Shown piece by piece: positions 1 to 10,233 of a stretch of DNA of 64,000 nt. Source of the DNA: Histomonas meleagridis. Taxonomy: Eukaryota > Parabasalia > Tritrichomonadida > Dientamoebidae. The stretch is from contig WSYJ01000060.1 in the NCBI GenBank assembly GCA_020186115.1, forward strand, positions 992,001-1,056,000. The letters run 5' to 3'. Below the pieces are notes generated by a model. That model did not search any database, was not told where the DNA came from, and saw only the letters and a list, made by a program, of their open reading frames with translations. Position numbers and translations under genes: made by a program. Within the stretch, counting starts at the first letter, position 1; every line of letters starts with the position of its first letter.

Positions 1-657
1 TTGGGCAGCACATGTGGCAACAAATTCAAATGGATTCCATGTTGGATTATTAAATGTATGGCCCCAGGTTAAAAAACCACGTGGGTATAATATTGCTAAA
101 TAGTTATTTGATGGAAGTTGTTGAAATGTTGACTTTAAAACGGATTGATAAGCGCGGCATGAAATATCGTCAATAAAAAACATACCTATCGCAGGCTTAC
201 CAGAGTTTTGTACTTCTTTTGGGAGATAGCCGGAAACTGAAAAATTACGAATTGAACGATTTTTCATAATGTCAAGAATAGTAAGACTTTGCTTTGATGT
301 GTAAATTGCGACTTGGAGGTTGCATGGATGTGGTGTTATTAGTGAAATAGGCTCTTCACAAGCGTGCCCAAACATTTGCTTTAAATTTTGAAGGTGGTTA
401 TATAAAGCATTGAAATTTGGAATGAAGAAGAAAACTGATTTTAATGTTTGGTGTATTAATACTTAATATTAAGAAAGATCAGTTAATATTCGTTTATTTA
501 ATGTAACAATCCATGGTAATGATGTTGAAGTTATAAAGTTTTCCAAATTTTTTAAATTTGATCGAATTGCCAATGTTATAAGTAAAACACTTATTTTATA
601 ACTTGAAGAAATTGATAAGTATAAAGTTGTTAAGTGTTTGCCATGTATAATTATAAA
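1..657 (-). pseudogene. Broken or partial unknown gene running off the left edge
   Basis: Read on the minus strand, one frame shows clear protein-like codon use for about 200 codons and continues past the left edge of the window. The frame is interrupted by two in-frame TAA codons (complement of 463-465 and 469-471), with coding-like sequence on both sides in the same phase. No ATG is found at the upstream end, where another TAA sits at 658-660. The C-terminal half contains the stretches SVSGYLPKEVQ and LAILYPRGFLTWGH. I do not recognise the family. It is most simply a decayed gene or a fragment. A short unrecognised intron around the two stops cannot be excluded. Confidence 0.5.
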
Positions 658-856
658 TTACACATTAGATGTATTTTATCACTCATCAAATTCTTTTGTT
701 TAATACATAATCTCTAATTTTATTCATCTCATGAGATGTTTTTCTATATGAAATATTTTTGTAAAAATCCACGATGGATTAAAACATAATGTTTGAAGTT
801 AATCCAAATAAACAAAAGTGCTCGGTCATTTTTGAATAATTTAAAAATCAGTTTCA

Positions 857-2669
857 ATGGAAATTTCAAGTTCAACACCTCCTTTACACATTGTTCCAGA
901 TGAAGTAGTTACAATTGAAAATTTATTTCTAGAATAAAACCAAAACAACATCGAGACCATTGCTATACAAGTTTCAAAAATATTAGAAGTTGAACCAAGT
1001 TTTCCTTTACTTTATGAATTTTATATTTCTCAATTTATATATATGTCTTACTTTACACGAAATAAAGATGTAAAATTATAATATATTTCATTTTTAGATT
1101 TAATAACAAATAATTAAAATTTGAATTTTATTAAGTTACTTAAGGTATTAACTACATATCTTTATCAAATAAATACATATGAATCTTTATGTTTTCTTAA
1201 GGAAATGATCGAACGAGAAATGATCCCTCCAAATATTAATGAAGACATAAATAAAAAAATAAATAAAAAAATCAAAGAAGAAACACATTTATTAGAAGTT
1301 CTTCAAAATGATAAAATTGAGGAATTACAAGAAATTTCATCACAAAATGATTTTGATTATAATCAAATAATTGATAAATCACAATGCGAAAATTATTCTT
1401 TTCTTTATAACCAAAAAGAAAATATATCAATTATTGATTATTGCGCATTTTTTGGATCAATTCAATGTTTTAAATTTTCATCATTCATTTATGCGAACAA
1501 AATAACACGTTGTTTGGAAAAGCATTAAAAACAGCAATTCAATATCATCGAAACGATATTTTTTATTACTTTTATGAAAAGAAACTTGGGAAAATTGAAG
1601 AAAGAAAAAAGATTAATAATAAAAATATTTAAACTAAATTAGGTATTCAATGTTTAAAGTTCATCAATTATGAAATTTTGTCTTTTTTAGAAAAAGAAGG
1701 TTTGGAAAAAACAAACCATTCTCTTCAAAATGCATCAATCAGCTTGAATAACCTTCCTTTTATATGTATATTTTTTGATGGAAGTTTTATTAATAAAGAA
1801 CTTTTTCTTGAGCTTATTGAAAATGGAAACCCTATTGTAGTAAAATGGTTCTTCATACAAAAGAGAATTAAAATTGATATCGAAGATGTTAGATTATAGA
1901 ATTAGATATATAAAATATTTATTTAAAATTTCATACAATTTTTTAAATTTGCTTTTTTTTGGGCAACTGAGGATAATTCCATACGTATTTGATAAAATTC
2001 TTTCTTAAACAAGGAATTAATTTTAATGTTAAAGATATTTATTTATTTTATTTGATATTTGTATTAATAATTTTATGTTTCAAAATAATATTTGGAAATT
2101 ATACAAATTATTTGAAACAGCGCTTATTGAAGCATCTAGATATGGTAATATAGAAGTAGTTAAATTACTTCTTGAACAAGAAGGAATTGATATTAATGCA
2201 GAATATATTTATTTATTTCATTTAAAATTTATTTTATTAGTATGATATTTCATAATAATATGTGGAAACTACATATATTATTTGAAACAGCTCTTATGTG
2301 GGGATCTTTCCATAGCTACGTAGAGATAGTTAAATTACTTCTTGAACAAGAAGAAATTGACATTAATGCTAAAGATAAAATAAATTTAAATAATTGAATA
2401 TTTCAAAATAATATTTGGAAATTATTTAAATTATTTTGGACAGTACTTATGTTTGCATCTTCATATGGTTATACAGAAATAGTTAAATTACTTCTTGAAC
2501 AAGAAGGTGTTGATGTTAATGCTAAAGATATTAAATCGTATTATTTAATATTGATTTTAGTGATTTAAGTTTTCAATGAAATATTTGGAAATTATTTAAA
2601 TTATTTGATACAGCACTTATATTAGCACATAAATCAGAAATAGTTAACTTACTTCTTAAACATATTTAA
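857..2669 (+). pseudogene. Decayed DUF3447/ankyrin-repeat gene (locus A)
   Basis: A degraded relative of the ankyrin genes at 11.3-13.5 kb and 35.2-37.3 kb. It begins with ATG at 857, but in-frame TAA codons appear within about 30 codons and again near 1080 and 1115. The recognisable DUF3447 core (NDKIEELQEISSQ, then IIDYCAFFGSIQCFKF) is broken by frame changes near 1500 and 1630. From about 1960 there are five ankyrin units, the first degenerate, each ending in the IDINAKD-type loop. They are separated by AT-rich spacers with stops, and the tract ends with a short unit and TAA at 2667. The broken N-terminal domain marks this locus as a pseudogene. The last four ankyrin segments themselves contain no stop codons. 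Confidence 0.75.
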
Positions 2670-3184
2670 ATTTCTTTGTTCAAAAAACTTCTCAAAAAAC
2701 AAGATTTCTACATGAGGTGATCCAAAAAATAATGACCTTCTTTATTTTTATTAAGCACCTTTGTACACGAAAAATATAAACGTATTAATTTTTCTTATTT
2801 TAAAGGGTTTGTAGAAAATGTTTCAAGTAAATAAATTTGACCATCCTTCTGTTTTATGATTTGTAATAGTTATAAATGTCTTACTTTTTATAACTCAGAT
2901 AAAAATCAATAAAATATGTATACCTGTTCAAAGGTCGACAGCTAACAAGAACCTTATTTAAGAATAATCTCTTTGTTTTTGGTTAACGACCAAATAATGG
3001 CAGAAAAAAACTGAAGAAATAATGTGAGAATACCCCACCTATTTTCTTTTTAGCATAAACCTATTTTGTCCTCAACGCCTCGGTGAATACCTTTTTGATT
3101 CTCAAAAGAAATTCAATTAAGCAAAATATAATCAAAATCATGAGCTCAACCAACGGAAAGAAAACCAATAACTCAGGTTGGTCA
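2670..3184. other. AT-rich intergenic stretch without a recognisable gene
   Basis: About 500 bases between two ankyrin remnants. I see only short, stop-rich frames on both strands and no RNA gene. It may be eroded 3' sequence of locus A. Confidence 0.5.
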
Positions 3185-3520
3185 TTATGGAACAAAAATA
3201 ATATGATATTAATACTAAAGATATTTATTTGTTTTATTTGTATTTATTTTAATCATTTGGTATTTTCGAACAATATAAGGAAATTTTTATATAGTTTAAT
3301 ACAGCACTTACCTTAGCATCTAATAATGATCATACAGAAATAGTTAAATTACTCCTTGAACATTAATATTAATGATATGGATATTGATTAGTTTTAAAAA
3401 TTTGATATTTCATATAAACATTTGGAATTATTTATAAACATGTAAAACAGTGCATATGGTAGCATCAGAAAAGATAAATACAGATATAATTCAAATAATA
3501 TATTATTTGTGATTTAATTC
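3185..3520 (+). pseudogene. Isolated ankyrin-unit remnants (locus D)
   Basis: Contains the same spacer type seen in the ankyrin loci, followed at 3301 by an ankyrin segment reading TALTLASNNDHTEIVKLLLEH and then a stop. A second, more degraded unit follows near 3450 (VASEKINTDIIQII). There is no DUF3447 domain and no usable start, so this is debris of an ankyrin array rather than a gene. Confidence 0.6.
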
Positions 3521-4333
3521 ATCGATATGATAAAAAAGAATATATTTTTTTATTGAAATAAACTTATTATGAATCCGCTTTGTTTAAATACAATATTATT
3601 ATTTCATGAAATTTGATTTGTATTAGAATTATATTAATACAAATTTGATCGATCCAATAGTTCATGTCAATGAATAGTTTACACATCCATAAAGTATTCA
3701 ATTAATGATTGTGAAACACATCACTTTTTTAATGTTTTTTAATCGGACTGTATTTTGCCAAACCGTTTTTCATTTTCATGTTTCATTTATAATAGGTGTC
3801 ATTCATATTTTGAATGAAAATCAAATTGAAGAAAAAAAAATAAGCATTTCTATAAAAAAGTGGGATCGTTTCCTATCGTCCTGAATTTATCATTCAAAAA
3901 TCGATGGAGCCAGAAGACATTACCATTTGGCATGAAAAATGTCAAAAAAACATATTTTGTAAGCGGTTTGTAAACTTCTCAAAAATCGATGGAAAAGTTC
4001 GATTATTGTCATCAATATAATGTTTTTTCACATAAAAAAAATTAAAAAGTCCATAAGATGACCTTTGGTTCCGATTCTAGATTTAAAATTTACAATATTT
4101 TCAAAAAAAATGAATCGAAATCTTTTTTCTTCCTGTACATCATACAAAATTGAGGTTAGAATTTCATAGTGCTCATAGAAAAAAAAACCGTTTGCCACCG
4201 GGTGGTCGTGTTGTTTTAAATACTTTACTTATACGATAAATGTATGAAAAACTAAGTGGTAAAGTTCTTAAATGGCAAAAGTAAAACTGAAAAAGTTGAT
4301 TTTTTTCAATACAAATTTTTGAAACAGCTCACA
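3521..4333. other. Intergenic region upstream of the PITP gene
   Basis: About 800 AT-rich bases. Two AACCG motifs occur (near 3760 and 4187), a motif that recurs upstream of other genes in the window. A 38-codon frame beginning with ATG at 3904 has no recognisable similarity and is not called. No RNA gene was seen. Confidence 0.4.
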
Positions 4334-5248
4334 ATGAAGATATACGAGTTCAGAATCATACTCCCGACTTCAGTCACACAATATAAAATTGGAAATTTGT
4401 ACATGACAGCGCAAAGATCAAAGGAAGAAACAGCACAAGTCCAAGGTGAAGGCATTGAAACCATCACAAATGAGCCCTTCCAAAATGAAAATGAATCTGG
4501 ACAATATACATATAAAATCATGCACTTCAAGTCAAGAATTCCTGGTTTTATCCGTTGGGCACTTCCTGATAAGTATTGTCATTGCCATGAAAAATCATGG
4601 AATTCATACCCACACTACCACACAGAGTACTCAGTTCCTGGTATGGGAGATGACTTTCTTATGGAAATTGAATCACAACATTTTCCATATGAAAAGAATG
4701 GAAAGATACCAGAAAATGCTCTTAATCTGAGCAAGAAGGAACTCAAAAAGCGCAAGATTGTATATCTTGATATCCTTGACAGCAAACCAAAACCAGATAA
4801 AAAGGAATATGATCTTCATGGATTCGTATGTCCAGAAGCAGGGATTTCAACTCCACTTCAGGGAAGCCCTAAGAAAGCTAAAGCCAATGAAGAAAAACCT
4901 CCATTATGGTCAACATGTTATGATGGTGAAATGATGATTGCAATCAAAGTTGTTAAATTCATGTTCCACTGGAAAGGCCTTCAAACCATAACAGAGAAGT
5001 TTGCCATGAACACTTTCTATCATAATCTCTTCCTTGATACTCATCGTCAATTAATGAGATTAGCCGACAAGTGGTATCCTATGACCATAGATGATGTAAG
5101 AGCATTTGAGAACCAAATCATTGAGGAATCGCGCAACATCAATTTCGAACGCGATGACGATAAAGAAGATGTGGAAATCCCTGACAAACCGCCAGAAGGC
5201 ATTCAAATTCCTCCACAAGAAGAAGAGTCTTCTTCTGATTCCAGCTAA
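4334..5248 (+). CDS. Phosphatidylinositol transfer protein (START-like PITP)
   Basis: A 304-residue protein that should bind one phosphatidylinositol or other phospholipid and move it between membranes, supporting phosphoinositide signalling. It opens with MKIYEFRIILP, the usual PITP first strand. It carries the expected pattern of a short N-terminal lipid-exchange part (QYKIGNLYMTA), the central stretch GFIRWALPDKYCHCHEKSWN, and a C-terminal helix containing DTHRQLMRLADKWYPMT. The C-terminal 40 residues are acidic and serine-rich. The frame is open 26 codons further upstream, but I chose this ATG because the family begins here and a TCACA element lies directly in front of it. The stop is TAAA. 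It is an isolated gene with no operon-like partners. Confidence 0.9.
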   Translation: MKIYEFRIILPTSVTQYKIGNLYMTAQRSKEETAQVQGEGIETITNEPFQNENESGQYTYKIMHFKSRIPGFIRWALPDKYCHCHEKSWNSYPHYHTEYSVPGMGDDFLMEIESQHFPYEKNGKIPENALNLSKKELKKRKIVYLDILDSKPKPDKKEYDLHGFVCPEAGISTPLQGSPKKAKANEEKPPLWSTCYDGEMMIAIKVVKFMFHWKGLQTITEKFAMNTFYHNLFLDTHRQLMRLADKWYPMTIDDVRAFENQIIEESRNINFERDDDKEDVEIPDKPPEGIQIPPQEEESSSDSS

Positions 5249-5477
5249 ATAAAATTAACGATAAAGATTATTTATTTTCATAATAAAAGAAATTATAAAT
5301 ACTTTAGTATAAAGGAATTCATTAATTTTATATTATACTGATATTGCCAACCATAAGTTAAACAGTGATTTACTTAGAAACTTAATCAAATATTGAGAAA
5401 ATAATATTTATTTTTTCTCACCATTTTCTATTTGTGTGATTTCATGTATTACTGTTAAAATATTATATCACAATCGA

Positions 5478-6734
5478 TCACTTTTTACTTAATTGCTGTA
5501 TTGTAGTTAATAAAGCTCTTATCTGTTTCTTAAATTGCTCGTTTTCTTTAGCTAACACGTCCACCTTCTTTTCCAAATCTTCTACTCTTTTCCTTAATTC
5601 ATCATTTCCATTATTTTTGTCAGAACATTGATTTTGTAATTGAGAAGGTTCGTTTGATTGAGATTGATGTTGTAACTCATTATTTTGAGGTGGAGTAGTT
5701 TCGTGTGAACCTCTTCTTATTCTAAATCTTCCCATCTTTTCTACTGGTTGTTGATTCTTTTCTTCAACTCCATAATTCCATTTTGGTTGTGTCGGTGAAA
5801 GTGGTGGAACTTTCTTTGGGGTATTTTCCATTTGCAAAAGTTTATTATTTGCTGCACGTTGTTCTAATGGAGGGACTTTAGATAAAATCGTATCAATGAT
5901 ATATTGCTTTGATTGGGCTTTAGCTATAAATGGATGTTTCAACAATTCTTCTGCTGAAGGTCTACTTTCAGTTGAATGGTTTAAACATTTTCGTACAAAT
6001 TCTTGAAATTCAGGAGTAAAACCTTCAGATGGAAGTTTTGGTGGTGGCGCATTGATAATTTGTTTGGTAATACGTAAGGGCGGAAGATTTGAATATGGCG
6101 CAACACCAGTCGCAAGTTCTATAGATGAAATACCTAATGACCATATATCAGCTTTCTCTGTATAGCCTATTTCGCCAAATACTTCAGGAGCCATATAACA
6201 TGGCGTTCCAATGACTGTATATCTCGCGCGTTTTTTGCCTTGTTCAAGGAGACTTGCTGCAACTCCAAAATCTCCGATTTTAATAGAGCCATCTTCGCAT
6301 ATTAAAACATTACCAGGTTTAATATCGCGATGAACTTGCTTATTAGAGTGGACATATGCTAATGCTTCTAAGATACCTTTTAGAATCGTTGCAATTTGTA
6401 CTTCATCTTTAAATCCTTCTGGAAAAGAAGACTTCATAATGTCAAGCACAGAGCCACCTGCGCAATATTCCATTAAAATGTAGAGAATTGATCCATTAAT
6501 AAATGAGCCATAGTAATCTACAATACCGGGATTGTTACTGGTGGACCAAAACGCAACTTCACGACGTAATACATCGATTTCAATTTCGTTGATTTCAAGA
6601 TCGATTTTCTTGATAGAAATAATTTTGCCATTCCCCAAGTACTTGGCCTTGTAAACACTAGACGTAGCACCACACCCAATTATGTCGAGGATTTGATATT
6701 GGGAAATGTCGAGCGGAAACGTGTTCAAGCTCAT
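5478..6734 (-). CDS. STE20-family serine/threonine kinase (MST/OSR1-like)
   Basis: A 418-residue protein kinase. Residues about 13-270 form the kinase domain. Visible motifs are the glycine-rich loop IGCGATSSVYKAK, the ATP lysine in ISIKKID, the catalytic loop HRDIKPGNVL, the DFG motif in IGDFGVAAS, and an activation segment ending in GTPCYMAPEVF, which is typical of the STE20/GCK group. A proline/glutamine-rich linker follows. The last 50 residues (LRKRVEDLEKKVDVLAKENE) form a coiled coil that could dimerise the enzyme. All catalytic residues are present, so it is expected to be active. The exact subgroup (MST versus SPAK/OSR1) is inference. A TCATA element lies about 30 bases upstream of the ATG on its own strand. 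Confidence 0.93.
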   Translation of the reverse strand: MSLNTFPLDISQYQILDIIGCGATSSVYKAKYLGNGKIISIKKIDLEINEIEIDVLRREVAFWSTSNNPGIVDYYGSFINGSILYILMEYCAGGSVLDIMKSSFPEGFKDEVQIATILKGILEALAYVHSNKQVHRDIKPGNVLICEDGSIKIGDFGVAASLLEQGKKRARYTVIGTPCYMAPEVFGEIGYTEKADIWSLGISSIELATGVAPYSNLPPLRITKQIINAPPPKLPSEGFTPEFQEFVRKCLNHSTESRPSAEELLKHPFIAKAQSKQYIIDTILSKVPPLEQRAANNKLLQMENTPKKVPPLSPTQPKWNYGVEEKNQQPVEKMGRFRIRRGSHETTPPQNNELQHQSQSNEPSQLQNQCSDKNNGNDELRKRVEDLEKKVDVLAKENEQFKKQIRALLTTIQQLSKK

Positions 6735-7599
6735 TTGACTAATTTAGAAGTTAAGAAACTGGGTGGTTATGAGATGTCATAAATATTTTCATTCAATTTT
6801 TGCAGTTATAATTTGTCGTTCTTTCAACCGTTGAAATCACTTAATATTGTTCGTATTGGGTTTTGTTTCATTCCTGTGACTTAATAAGCATTTGCTTTAT
6901 ATTTCGTTTGGTTTCGGAAATTGTATATCTGTGCATAATTAAAAGATAATAAATTTTAGATCTCATCAAATGTTTTTTATGAACTCTTAAATTCAGATAC
7001 AGTTATATAACACATGTTAAAGCTTGATTTCATTTGGTAAAAATCTAATTCCTCATCTTAAATTTCAATAAAAATTATGAACAATGTGAAACCATCTTGT
7101 GAAATCAATCCACTCACTGTTATGAAATCAAAAATCCGTTTTATCATCCTTACAAAGTATTCACATCAACAATAATATCCAAATCCTCAATTTTTAGCCA
7201 ACAAAAATGAAATGTTATCAGAGCAAAAGAAAAACATCTATAGATCATTTTGGGTTTGTTGGCCCACTAATTCTCATAGGCCGCCTCAGTGCACTCCACT
7301 TGGTCGGGTTATTCATAAATAAACAACTGTTTCATTTTTTCGTTACAGGCTAATAAATTTAGTTTTAACTTCCTATTCAGTTTATTCCATAGCACCCACA
7401 CGTTAGAGTTGTGCCAGCGCTTTGTTTTTGGTGTTGAATTTGTTTGCATTCGAAATGCATTCAGATGATGAGTTATAACTCTAAAATGAAAATAAAAGTT
7501 TTAAAATAATGTGTGTATATGGTTTTGGCTTATTTTTGTTTTGTTAATACCAAAATATTAGAAAGAAAACGAAATATACACAATGAAATTATACTTGTA
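6735..7599. other. Divergent intergenic region between kinase and nucleoplasmin-like genes
   Basis: No convincing gene. A CAACCG motif at about 6828 lies upstream of the kinase. A less AT-rich patch at 7255-7320 is open on the minus strand for some 20 codons but has no start and no recognisable family, so it may be a gene fragment. Confidence 0.4.
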
Positions 7600-7746
7600 T
7601 ACAATATTAATGTTAACAATTTGATATTTCAAAATAATATATGGAAATTATTTTAATTATTTAATACAGCACTTATTATTGCATCAGAAAATGGTCGTAC
7701 AGGAATAGATAAATGAAGAAGAAGGAAGTGATATTAATGCAAAAGT
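7600..7746 (+). pseudogene. Solitary ankyrin unit with its spacer (locus E)
   Basis: A lone copy of the unit found in the ankyrin loci. The spacer sequence ends in the conserved ATTTAATACAGCACTTATT, followed by ASENGR and, after a deletion and stop, by GSDINAK. It sits far from any DUF3447 gene, so the unit has moved or been left behind as spacer plus repeat. Confidence 0.6.
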
Positions 7747-7904
7747 AATTGAGTTTTGAGACCTCACAACACTAACATTACTCCAAACTCAAAATATAAG
7801 CCTTCTGTCGAGATGTATACACCATTTTAAACAAGTTTTTACACACCTTTTTCCAGACCTAATGATTTTATCGTTGTTGGCCGTTTAGACCAAAATCTAG
7901 GAAA

Positions 7905-8750
7905 ATGGAAAACAGAAAAATATGGGAACAAGAAATTCCTAACAATCAGACAGTATTCCTCGATTATGATGACGATATGGTTCTGACTGTAACTTCAGCA
8001 AAATTATCAAAAATTAATGATTCCCAATTAGAGCAACCGGCAATCCTCACAGCAAAAATCAAATCAGCCATTTTGGGTCCTTCTGATGGTGATGCCACAC
8101 CAGAAGATAATGATGAATCGCATTTTTCATGTAAAGAAATAGAAATATGTTCATTAATACCAAAAACGAACGAACAAATAACAACCGAAATTACATTTTC
8201 TCCAATGGATATTGTTGAGTTGACTAACTCAAGTGATCATGATATTCTTCTTTCTGGTTTCATGGTACCAAATAACAATAAATTTTTTGAATCTGAAGAG
8301 GAGGAAGAAGAAAGTGAAGAATTGAAAAGCAAAAGACAGAAAGAAATGGATGATCTAATTAATGATCTTTCTGGAGACGAAACAACAATAAAAACCGAAC
8401 AAACACCATTCGAACTTCTTGTACTACCAAACACAACAGCTTCACTATCATTTGAAGGGAAAGAGGACAAAGTTGCTTTTTTGATGTATGCAAAGATTCT
8501 CGATAAGACTATCCAAAAGAATGTAACTTTGTATGTAATAACAAAAGATGGAAGTGCTGAGAACAGCAAAAAAATACCAATTGCTTGTTTTTCTCCAAAA
8601 AATCTTAAAGGAAAAGAACTTGATTTTATTGTGCAAAAAGATAGCGGTGTTGCTCTCTTTGTTGATGGCCCATGTGGAGTCAAAGTCTCTGGTGTTTTTG
8701 ATGATGCAGATTTCCATGATTCTGATGATTCTGATGATTCTGATGAATAA
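7905..8750 (+). CDS. Acidic protein with two nucleoplasmin-like domains (probable histone chaperone)
   Basis: A 281-residue protein. The second half (about 165-270) closely follows the nucleoplasmin-like pattern: a lead strand, then KIPIACFSPKNLKGKELDFI and VALFVDGPCGVKVSGVFDD, matching the family's LATLSP...LDLVF...GPG.VHLTGYY pattern. The first half (about 1-130) shows the same order more weakly (SCKEIEICSLIPKTN, DILLSGFMVPNNN). Each half is followed by an acidic run: EEEEEESEE near residue 140, and a DDSDDSDDSDE tail. Acidic tails on this fold bind histones, so a nuclear histone chaperone is likely. The double-domain layout is unusual. The FKBP-type domain found on some fungal relatives is absent. 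The stop is TAAA. Confidence 0.6.
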   Translation: MENRKIWEQEIPNNQTVFLDYDDDMVLTVTSAKLSKINDSQLEQPAILTAKIKSAILGPSDGDATPEDNDESHFSCKEIEICSLIPKTNEQITTEITFSPMDIVELTNSSDHDILLSGFMVPNNNKFFESEEEEEESEELKSKRQKEMDDLINDLSGDETTIKTEQTPFELLVLPNTTASLSFEGKEDKVAFLMYAKILDKTIQKNVTLYVITKDGSAENSKKIPIACFSPKNLKGKELDFIVQKDSGVALFVDGPCGVKVSGVFDDADFHDSDDSDDSDE

Positions 8751-8868
8751 AAAAATTTTTTTTTCTTTTTCTGCGAACGTTTATTCCCAAAATTTTTCAT
8801 ATAAAAATGATCGGTTTGTTTTGAAACTGTTGGCCGGCCATTTAATGTCGGTTTGTTATTTTTTTTAA

Positions 8869-10233
8869 TTGGAATACAAAACAAATCAAGTTTATCCTGC
8901 TGGACAATCTTTTTTAGAAGAAATAAATTCAGATATTGGCATTCTCAAAATAACTAGCAGTAATGCTAATCAAAAACATAAATTTTCATGTACTTTTCAA
9001 GAATTAACTGATTTTTGGAATGAGGAACATCAAATCAAAGAAGTAAAATGTAAACTACAAGAATTAGCAAAAGCATTATTATATCAAAATTTCGAATATA
9101 GGCCTGATTTTCATACATCAGGATTTGATCAAATAATTGTTCAAAATATTAGCAATAAAATATACGCGAAATTCTTTTTAAATATTGTTATGAAAATTTC
9201 ATCCTTAAATTCAAAAAATTACATTCAAGATTTACTTAACTTAGATTTATTTAGCAATCTCTTTGACTGTTTTTTCAACATCGAAACAGACGATGATGAC
9301 AAGGTTCCATATCAACAAACTGTTTTATACATTATCCGTAATATTTTAATTATATTTCCAGATACACTCCCAACAATTTGTGAATTTATTACTCAAAATA
9401 TTACTTTTATTAGCGAACTATTCGGAGCCAATGAATCAATTCGCAAACCAATTTATCTTCTCTTTGATACCATGTTAGTTAAAAACACTCAATGCGATGT
9501 TAGTTTCCTCTACGAACCAATTTTAACAATTTTTAATGAGTACACTTCGGAAGACACAAAGATGTGTCTTAGTCTTGTTTATTGTGCACTTTCTTCAAAT
9601 GGTTTCATCGACTATGCCCAAGAATCCCCTCTTTATCAAACATTAATTGAAATGGTTAAAAATGTTAGTTGCGAAGAGCTTTTAAAGCTTCTTGTAGCTA
9701 TCTTCTATAAGTTAATTAAAGTCAATTTTGAAGTTGTTGAAGATCTTGTCCCACGTTTTATTGATCTCATAGGTAGCTCCTTCGAAAAAGTTAGCTTCGG
9801 AGCGACGCTCATAATAAAAAAGATATTAAAAGATGAACCTGATTGGGTTCAACAAGAAAAACATCATTATCTTGCTGATAACTTAATGAAGAAGATATCA
9901 GATTCTTCGTTCGAAAGAAAAAGAATGTATTTGAAATGTCTTTTGAGATTGTTAAGAATCGTGTCGAGAAATTTTCTCAAAGAATTAACAAATAAAAAAT
10001 TGGTGGGCATGCTCATGGAATTTTTAGACTTTGGATATGACGCAGATTTGACTGATACAATTTTAGATCTTCTGAAATCACTCGTAAATATGGAATTTGA
10101 GGAGTGTGGAACATTGAACTTAATGGATGAAATAATGGAAAATGGTGGCGAAGATACGTTAAAACAGTTTCTAGATTGTGAAGACGAGGAAGCAGCTGAG
10201 TTAGCTACAAAACTACTAAATCTTGCTCAATAA
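8869..10233 (+). CDS. Helical-repeat (armadillo-like) protein, start unclear
   Basis: About 450 residues, almost entirely amphipathic helices. The segments GATLIIKKILKDEPDW and YLKCLLRLLRIVSRNF resemble armadillo/importin-like repeats. The C-terminal part (GGEDTLKQFLDCEDEEAAELATKLL) looks like the final repeats of such a solenoid. Function is not recognised. The frame is open from 8869 but begins after a TAA and has no in-frame ATG until about codon 108, well inside the helical part. An ATG at 8845 lies in the same frame but is separated from the body by TAA at 8866. Removing 8855-8890 (begins GT, ends AG) would join that ATG to the body. This is a hypothesis only. Confidence 0.6.
   Translation: MEYKTNQVYPAGQSFLEEINSDIGILKITSSNANQKHKFSCTFQELTDFWNEEHQIKEVKCKLQELAKALLYQNFEYRPDFHTSGFDQIIVQNISNKIYAKFFLNIVMKISSLNSKNYIQDLLNLDLFSNLFDCFFNIETDDDDKVPYQQTVLYIIRNILIIFPDTLPTICEFITQNITFISELFGANESIRKPIYLLFDTMLVKNTQCDVSFLYEPILTIFNEYTSEDTKMCLSLVYCALSSNGFIDYAQESPLYQTLIEMVKNVSCEELLKLLVAIFYKLIKVNFEVVEDLVPRFIDLIGSSFEKVSFGATLIIKKILKDEPDWVQQEKHHYLADNLMKKISDSSFERKRMYLKCLLRLLRIVSRNFLKELTNKKLVGMLMEFLDFGYDADLTDTILDLLKSLVNMEFEECGTLNLMDEIMENGGEDTLKQFLDCEDEEAAELATKLLNLAQ

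Noticed and set aside
460..1120. TAA read as an amino acid (alternative genetic code) in the left-edge frame and locus A
   Set aside because: Most intact genes in the window end with TAA at the expected family length, so TAA is a normal stop.
3083..3316. 77-codon frame as a membrane protein gene
   Set aside because: The hydrophobic part is the translated ankyrin spacer, seen in all other arrays.
3904..4020. Short frame beginning MEPEDITIWHEK
   Set aside because: Only 38 codons, no recognisable family or neighbouring continuation.
7250..7320. GC-richer patch as an RNA gene
   Set aside because: No cloverleaf, promoter boxes or T-run; only a 20-codon open stretch on the minus strand.
8237..8884. 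215-codon open frame antisense to the nucleoplasmin-like gene
   Set aside because: Ser/Lys-rich reading caused by the acidic repeats on the other strand; no start context or homology.
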